From NCBI GenBank assembly GCA_018343915.1, contig JABRWF010000002.1:3224001-3288000 (forward strand): a DNA stretch of 64,000 nt, given 5' to 3'. This DNA comes from Agroathelia rolfsii. Its lineage: Eukaryota > Basidiomycota > Agaricomycetes > Amylocorticiales > Amylocorticiaceae. Position 1 is the stretch's first letter, and each line of letters opens with the position of its first letter. This document shows, one piece after another, positions 56,652 through 64,000 of this stretch. Under the pieces are notes generated by a model. That model searched no databases, was not told the origin of the DNA, and saw only the letters and a list, made by a program, of their open reading frames with translations. The position numbers and the translations under genes are program-made.

Positions 56652-57069
56652 TTCTGGACAGCCATATAACATCTATCACGCTCAGTCAACTGGACATGCA
56701 TGTCAAATTACAGGTTTATTTTTCTGGAAATTGTTCAGTCTGTGTGTATGATATAGAGCGTACCAGTCAACTGAGTACATGAATGGCATACCCAGAAGCA
56801 AGCAAGCAAGCGTCACGAAAATGTGGGTATGGGCGGTAAGTAAGCAGTAAGTAAATGCTCCAAAGTGTTCGTTCAATCGAAAACAAAAAAAGGCAAAAAG
56901 AAGAAGCAACAATAACGATGCAGCTATATGATAAATCCATAAAATATACGGTGTAAGTAGTAGGTGAAGATAGAGAAGAAGAAGAAAAAACGAAAAAAAG
57001 AAGTGCCTACCAATGCAGGAGGAAGAAGGAAAAAGAAACATCAAGATGATAAAGCATGTGTGAAACAGT
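56652..57069. other. Convergent 3' spacer
   Basis: A 418-bp gap between the stop codons of methylisocitrate lyase (+) and the disordered protein gene (-). It has A-rich runs (56880-56903, 56980-57003) and no gene. Confidence 0.3.
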
Positions 57070-60000
57070 TTAATGATCACCCATGCTCGTAGTTATACTG
57101 TCGTCCCCAACCGGGTACGACAACGACGCCGTCATCATCCTTGGAGGTGTTACCATCTCAAACTGGGACGTATCAAAGCTCGGTCTCGTGTCTGATGAAT
57201 CCCTCGACCTCGAAGATGACGCCATCGACACACGCGCATCTGTGTCACTGGTGGTGTACTGACTCGACGGGTAAGAGCTGATCGACGGCCTCGCCCCCAT
57301 GTGAGTGGGACGACGATGTCCGACAGTACCAGCACTGTTCACCATACTCGAGAGCAAACTCGACGAGCGCGCACGCGCAGCCGCGAGCGGCTCGTGGTTA
57401 TTCACAAACTGATCCGGGATACGTGGGCTGGGTGGGATATCAGCCATGGCGAGCACAACAGAGTTCTTACTGCCCCCGCCTGATCTGCCTAGTCCAGCTA
57501 GGCTACCCCGCCTTGACCTCGGCTGCTGGTGGTCAGGTGGTGCCATCGACGAGCGGTCTATACTTGACCTGCCCGCATCGACGCTTCCCGCCTGTCCATT
57601 CGAAGAGGAGGCCTTAAGGCTACCTGAGGCGGATTTCCACGACTTCAGAATCGATTTGCGCACACTATTGCCACCCTTCTCCTTGTCAGACGAAGGTGAC
57701 GCCGGGCGAGACGGAACAGGTGTCGGCGTCGTGGACAGCGAAGGGCGCGATGACGAAGGGGGTGGCGAGCTATTCACGGAGGACTTGCTCGAAGATTGGG
57801 ACCGACGGATCGGGTACGGCGTCTCCTGATCAAAGTATAGCTCAGGCTCCTCGGACCGTCTGGGCTGCATATACTGCGAACGCATAGGGGACGGGCCCAT
57901 GGACGAGCCCGAGGGGGAAGACGTCCGCGAAGGGGTGGCATACTCTGAGGACGACGAGGCGACGGACGATGGTGGTGGCGGTGCCAGAGTAGACGAGACG
58001 GACGACTTGTTGCTCTTACGCCAGAGCTTCTTGATGTTGCGCATGCCCATGATACCACCCCCGCTCTTGCTACTCTTTGCAGTCGGTGGCGGCTCCTCCA
58101 TCGTGATTGAGTCAGTCGAGAATCGACTAGTGGGGGAGATCACGCGTGAGTAGCGCCCTATTTCCTCCACCTCTTCCTCCATGCTACCCGTCTCGGAGAT
58201 AGAGTCCATAGGCGCACTGCCCTGGCGTCTAGGCGGCTCGTCGCGGAAAAGGCCCGACGTGCGCCGTGCCTGAGGAGTTGTCGACTCCATCGAAGCCGTC
58301 GACATCCGGCTGAATGGATCAGGTGACAGGGGAAGCGTAGGCGAGCCGGTGCTAGGCACATCCAGGCCATACATTCCATCCTGTTCTTGTTGATGGCGCA
58401 TACGATATTGCGTCTCAGCAGAAGCCACGTCGGCTGATGCGCGCGACGACGGCTGGAATGCTGGGGGTGCGGACGTCGATATGCCGTTGAGGACTAACCT
58501 CGGAGGAGACGGCGCGCTTATCTTCGGTGGTGGGGAATTGGATGGGGAAGAGGAAGAGTCTCCATTGCGAACTAGAGCTGAGTACGGTACTGCGGGCCAT
58601 TGACTTCTAAATATTTTAGTATTTAGCACAAGGCGAAAAAGTACAAATGGCTAGTTGATGCTTTTACCCGTCTACCGGCGTCTTGGGAGTCGAAGGGAAC
58701 ACAATATCGTTCTTCGCTACTACATTGCTAGCCGGACGAGGAGCCAGCATGCCATCAGAGACATAAATACTGTCTTGCTCTTGCTCCATGGACAGCTCAG
58801 TGTTCGTAACTCTAGGCGAGAACTGAGCCAAATGCTATTTGTAATGCCCATCAGCAACGACGTTTAATATCGAGGGAACATCGAGAATCCAACCTTTTCG
58901 ATCTCGTCCAACTGAGCCTTCATGATATACTGACTTTTCCTACGGTCATAAGGGTCATTTTCGTCATACTGCAGGACATTACCTCAAATCGTCAACAATG
59001 ATCAAACTTTGGACACAAAAATAGGAAAACTCACCTCTCCCAATCCCAAATCCAGATCATCATAAATCCCCCCGCCTCGCTTGACCTCATCCGGACTAGG
59101 CCTGAACTCGATCGTCAGATCCGCCTCAGATATCTTCTGCAGGTCCTGCTCGTTGACGGGATTCATGTTCTCCGACGACGGTGTTCGCCCGTCTTCTGCG
59201 AGATACGGTAGGCGCGTGCCACTGTGCGCACTCGTCGGCGCGGCAGCGCTGTCGGGTAAGGGGCTCACTTCCAACGCAGCCGTCAGGCCATCCGGCATGG
59301 GTGGTATGCTCAGCGGAGGCGGCACATGCCTCTTGATCGTGCCTGCCGTAACGGGCGTCGACTTGCGCTTGTTAAGGGGCGACGACTGTTCGGGGATGTT
59401 CACCGACAACTTGGGTTTCTGACCCATCTTCTCCATAATCTCCAGCACTTCCTCGACCTCCTCCTCCTCTGCCTTGTTTCCATCATTATCTCCTGCTTCA
59501 CCCTCGCCGCCCTCACCCTCCTCCTCTTCATTCGCAAATCTCTCCGCGGACAGATCGGCGCCGGTGAGCGCAAGATTGACAATGTGTGGATTCGGCAGCG
59601 CCTGGATGGGAGCTGTGCCGAGAGAGGAAAGACGAGAGTTAGCGTCTGCGTGAATGTCCGCCCAGGCGTCTGCATCTGTGCCGAAGACGTCCTCCAGAGG
59701 GTCGATAGGGTTCTTACCAGGGGTCACCAGCGTCTGACGCGCCGTCGCGTTGCCGTCGTCGGTCTGCTGCATGTCGTCGCTAGTATCGTCGTTATCATGA
59801 TTATTGTTATTGTTATCATCATCATTCTTCTCATCGTCATCCTCGTCGTTGTTGTCGTTCTCATCGTACTCGGATGAAGAGGACAGTGAGGAAGAAGAGT
59901 CCAAGTCCTTCAGACGCGTGTAACCCGCGGATTCTTCTCCGTCGATGAGCGCGAGGGGAAGAGGCGGCTTGCGCACGTCATCTGTTGCCTTTTCTCCCTC

Positions 60001-61152
60001 TCCTTCTCCTTCGTCTTGTTCCTCCTCCTCTTTTGAAGACGACGAAGGAGGTTTGGCTGCAGAAGAAGAGGGGAAAGAGCTCTTAATAGCGCTACCATCT
60101 CGTTTGGCTTGATTCATCTTTCGGCTGCGGACCCATGGATCAAACCACACCGCTTTGCGGCGATCGATATCAAATTCAACTTTGGCCAGGATAGGGATCA
60201 CGGATGGAGACGTCAGACCGGGAAGGTCCATGTTCTCCGCCAACGAAACGGACTCCTTGTTATTGCTGCCGTTGTTGTTGTCTTCTTCCGGGTGGGACGA
60301 CAGGGATGTGCCTGGCGTCTCGGGCTCGGAACTCATCGTGGACGACTTGGAGTGCGAGCGAAAGTCGGACACGGATGACGGCGTCGATGGCGAGGGCATG
60401 AACGGCGGGAGCTGTGGGCCTGGGGCCGCCGTCCTAAACGGCCTCAGCCCACTGACCGGATCTGGTGATGATGTTCGCGGGCCAAAGCTCGACGCAGCCA
60501 CAAGCCCGCCTGGTGTAGGGCTTCGGGAGATGATGCTGATGCTCTCTTCTCGTTCTGCGCGTGAAACACGGATCCAGAGGTGTTTCCATATCTCGTCGGA
60601 AAGACGTGGGCCCGGTTCACCGTCGCTGTCCACGTCTATTGAGCCTTGCACTGGAGCTGAGGAGACAAGATAGAGCACCAATCCGGCTGTGCTTGGAAGT
60701 GCGTATTCCTTGGCGATGACCGCGAGCTGGGATTGTAGCGTGGGTTGTAATGTGACGAGGGTACCACGCCGAAATTGTCGATGATATCCGGAAGACGGTG
60801 GGGCGAGCGAGGCGTCATTGTCGTTAGATGTGTCGGAGTCGTGAGGGATTATCAGAGGCGGGATAACATGGAGAAGGTATCTTGAAGAAGTTGGGGAGGC
60901 CGAATGAGGACCCGGGCTGAAAGGTGTGGGAACTGGTGGTGTCTGCGATCGCCATGCTTCAAGCAGCGAAGGGGACGAAGCGGAATAAGAAGAGCTACGG
61001 TTATAAGAAACCTGGACGGCAGGATTAGGTGTCGATACTCCGAGTGCGTTGGCTAACTTTGCAAGACGGTGCGGGGGCAATGGTGATTTTGGACGTGACC
61101 AGTTTATTGTGGGTGAGTCGGAGACAGGGGCATTTTGAGGGCTGTCAGACAT
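57070..61152 (-). CDS. Large, mostly disordered protein of unknown function
   Basis: Four exons splice in frame to about 1,290 residues, starting MSDSPQNAPVSDSPTINWSR. Ordered-looking islands are few: GTLVTLQPTLQSQLAVIAKE with YALPSTAGLVLYLVS and DEIWKHLWIRVSRAE near the N-terminus; ILAKVEFDIDRRKAVWFDPW in the middle; YDENDPYDRRKSQYIMKAQL with DEIEKHLAQFSPR across the short exons; and a basic MGMRNIKKLWRKSNKSS near 58000. The rest is Ser/Pro-rich, with an acidic Asp/Asn tract (59760-59880) and several runs of Ser. The layout (a small folded module plus long phosphorylatable tails) would suit a signalling or cell-polarity scaffold, but that is only a guess; no family was recognised. Introns: 58609-58670, 58834-58893 and about 58974-59032. 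Confidence 0.78.
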
Positions 61153-63553
61153 GACTCTTGTCGAACAGCTGATGGGTGGTAGAGTGGTAGACGAGAACAG
61201 GCAAGGTAAACGTTAAGAACAGCGACAGTGGCTCTGGGAAATAACCTGGTTGGCGTGATGGGATCGTGGATGAGGATGAGAAAAAGCAAACAGTTGAATC
61301 AATCAGAACTTGCCAGGCCGAGACAAGCAACTGATGGACGGCAAGCGAAAGAGATGGGCGAATACGAATGGAGATGGGTATCCTAGTAGAAAGGGTCTAA
61401 GGTATGGTATGTGTGTCGAATGGACGACAACAACAAGAACAAGAGACAGTAGCAGCAGCAGCAGCAGCAGCAACAGCAATGCTCCTTTTCCGGCTCATTC
61501 GGAGTTCAAATGGACCGGCTTCTTCCTCTCATCAAAGCAACAACGCCATATAGCAGCTATCCATCTCTATGGCTGTAATCATCTAAGGATGATCTGCGCA
61601 CTGCATAGTACCGCACATATTATTATTCAGTTCATTGCCTCCGAGCTTTATTACAAACCCAGTCCTTTTTGCCGCTGTGGCTAATTTACACCTCTTCCGT
61701 CTCCCTAACGACGACTTCCCCAGAATACAAATTATCCAGCGGAACACTCGTATAAATAGTGTTGTTATCCCCGTGTGATGGCCAAATGCGATCATCGAAC
61801 TTATAGTTATCTATTCCATGACTGCAACTGAAGACGGAAAGCGACCGGGCTTGATCATCAACATGGGGCGCAACAGTAATTCATGTGTTTAATGTGTGGC
61901 ATTACACAATAGTCGCTGCGCCCCCGAGAGGCTGGGTGATCTCCATTATAAGATGCATCGTGAACACTACGACTCATGACATCGGCCGCTGGAATACTTT
62001 ACATGCACTAATCACATCGGTGGCATTCTAGCTCACAAATTCGCCCAATTATCAGCGGTTCCATGTGGCAGAAAGGTTATTCTACTGAATAGTCATACTC
62101 TGCAGTCGCATGGTATCTTGTGGACGAAAACAACTGATTTAATGACCCACACAATGGCAAACAATATGCAATGTGAAAAGAAGCAGTTAAGATCACAAGA
62201 TAGCTTATATACATGCATTCCATTGGGCCATGGCTCAGACAGGACGAAACAGGAGTCAATCGACGAAGAATGGTATGACGTTTTGCACCACGACACATCC
62301 GGCGGCTCCCTCCAGGGTCTTGACGCACATGACATGCCCATATATGAGAGCGTAAAAGGGATGTGACAAAGTAAAAGGGTTTCGTAGCCTCGTTCATCGT
62401 TCACCCCGTGGAACTTCCCTAATAGGGCTTCCTGCGCCAGAATGCCACACAGCGGGGCTAACCCACACTAGATTACCCTATGCGTCTCTACAACACCGGC
62501 AGAAGCATGCAGCGACTGGGATGACCCCTATTGTTATCGTCCATTCCGTGCATTCCTCAAGAGATCTAAGAGCAATCGGCAGCTGATTCCGCACAGGATT
62601 GATCGAAGAATAAATACCAGCCCAAGGACTGTTGAGATATGCCCCGTTGTTGTTGACCTACTGAGACTAGACGTCGTACTGCTTGCAAACAAAAAAAAAA
62701 AAAGTCTATTGGAGGACTTACGTCTGAAGACCCCACGCTCGAGATCGGCATCGTAGAAAAATAGCAACAAGAAGCGTATTCAGTTCCGACGAGACTTGTC
62801 GCCTCTTACTCGGACAGTAAAAGAAAGCGGCTCTAAGGGCGGACTGTTGTTCAAGACTTCCTAGCAGGATATTTTCATCACAATAACTCCGTCAAAATGC
62901 GGGTGGTCATGACGAGCAAGAAATGTGGATACAATACTGGCACAAGGTACAGTGTCATGTAGACCAGATCAGATAGTACTGGCATGACTGATTTTTCAAG
63001 AAGGGGCGATGATAATATGACATATTGACTGTACAATAATGGACCAGCCGTTTAGAGCCCGAAAAGAAATGACAAGGACAATGAAGAGAATTAGCGATGG
63101 ATGCTACTAGCACGATAATTGTTTAATAAACAGGCAAGTTGAATTCAAGTGCCTGGCAACGATACAAAAAGGCCATCGATGGGCTGGCCGACCATCGTGG
63201 ACGACAAAAAGTGTCGACGGATGGAGACGGGTTGTATTTGGGCATGCGCGGGGGGAGGCCATTGTTGATATCGTCTGTTTGGTTGGTGAAGGGGGGGGGG
63301 GCCACCATGGCGTGTTTGGTCACAACCGCAGGGAGGACTCGGTGCGCGCAAACTCTCACCCGGTCTACCTGAGTATAGAGCATTGCCATTGTTTTCTCTC
63401 TTCATCTCACTTCTTCTTGCCCATTTCTCTCTATCGCCCATTCTTTTTGCTTTCTTTCTTGTCCCCATATTTGACATCCTCCGCGTGTTTTATTTGACGA
63501 CATTGCATCTGACCATTGCCCACGACCCACCACGACCCAACAGCCCCCTTCTC
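61153..63553. other. 2.4-kb spacer without a recognisable gene
   Basis: This holds the divergent promoter regions of the disordered protein gene and of the partial gene at 63554. It includes a CAG tract (about 61450-61479), an A run at 62690-62703 and a G run at 63291-63301. The final 200 bp (63380-63480) are CT-rich, as expected for a leader. No gene seen. Confidence 0.35.
61450..61479. repeat. AGC/CAG trinucleotide tract
   Basis: About seven perfect AGC units followed by two interrupted ones, in the promoter-side spacer of the disordered protein gene, not inside a recognised coding exon. Confidence 0.9.
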
Positions 63554-64000
63554 ATGGATCACACAACACCTCATTTGTCCGACGACCACACCTCCATGTC
63601 GACAGGCCCGTACACACCCTATTACGAAACACCCCCGGAGCCGTATAACATGGCGTACAATGCCCATTTACCACCCTATCACGTCCAGCATCCGGGCGCT
63701 CCTCGTGTGTTGAGAATATTACTCTTTTACCAGCCTCATGTTCTGATCAGATAGCACTTAACCCCAGGCCAACTCTCAACAGATCTTCAACAGCCAAGCA
63801 TGCATATCCCTCAGTACATCCCCACCAGCCAGCACTACCCAGCGAACATCTACGCCGGTCACCACGTGTTACCGCATCCATCCGCATCCCCAACTCCACC
63901 GTCTCCAGGAATGTACGAGGCCATGTCGCCCCCCGTCTCTGGCTCGGAGTCGTCCACGGATGGGATGTACCGTCATTCGCGCAACAGCAGTGGGACAGGC
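63554..64000 (+). CDS. N-terminal part of a Pro/Tyr/His-rich protein, possibly a transcription factor (truncated by window end)
   Basis: ATG at 63554 opens MDHTTPHLSDDHTSMSTGPY and TPYYETPPEPYNMAYNAHLP. An intron (GTGTGT donor at about 63709, acceptor CCCCAG before 63769) joins to QLSTDLQQPSMHIPQYIPTS and NIYAGHHVLPHPSASPTPPS, reaching the window end at RHSRNSSGTG. The composition (Pro, Tyr, His, Ser) and CT-rich leader resemble N-terminal activation regions of fungal transcription factors. No DNA-binding domain is inside the window, so the class is unknown. Confidence 0.6.

Noticed and set aside
1..64000. CRISPR arrays, bacterial-type operons, prophage, rRNA genes.
   Set aside because: None is present; the window is intron-rich fungal nuclear DNA and the repeats seen are microsatellites and one inverted-repeat element.

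Overview
The window looks like nuclear DNA from a basidiomycete fungus, probably an Agaricomycotina mushroom. Almost every gene is broken by many short GT-AG introns of about 50-80 nt. The proteins are of fungal type, and pyrimidine-rich leaders precede the regulatory genes. All products below were read by hand-splicing exons in the sequence; no database search was run.

Positions 1-30060 are compact and housekeeping in character. In order: the 3' end of an ICE2-like ER membrane protein (+), tubulin chaperone A (+), Mediator subunit Med11 (-), TFIID subunit TAF2 carrying three C-terminal bromodomains (+), a 0.39-kb TA-flanked inverted-repeat element, ribosome-assembly factor LTV1 (+), the PI3P 5-kinase FAB1 (-), COP9 signalosome subunit 2 (+), mitoribosomal proteins mL40 (-) and uL1m (+), mitoribosome assembly factor Rsm22/METTL17 (-), splicing factor Sad1/USP39 (+), and a small one-helix protein (-). 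Orientation alternates almost perfectly, so most neighbours share either a short divergent promoter (97-347 bp) or a convergent 3' end. Three consecutive genes (22298-26954) serve the mitochondrial ribosome. Med11 and TAF2, both parts of the RNA polymerase II initiation machinery, share one promoter interval.

Positions 30061-47819 are sparse. A four-helix fungal membrane protein (34455-36263, +), a bHLH transcription factor (40166-41250, +) and a homeodomain protein with three homeodomains (44615-46657, -) are separated by 3-4 kb spacers rich in homopolymers and microsatellites, with no credible gene seen.

Positions 47820-64000 hold pantothenate kinase (-), coatomer gamma/Sec21 (-), an intron-containing tRNA-Val(CAC) (-), a mitochondrial 2-methylisocitrate lyase (+), a large disordered protein of unknown function (-), a 2.4-kb spacer, and the 5' part of a low-complexity protein (+) that runs off the window.

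The most interesting signals are two independent cases of domain multiplication inside one regulatory gene, in which two of the copies keep an intron at the same codon and phase: the homeodomains of the 44.6-46.7 kb gene, and bromodomains 1 and 2 of TAF2.
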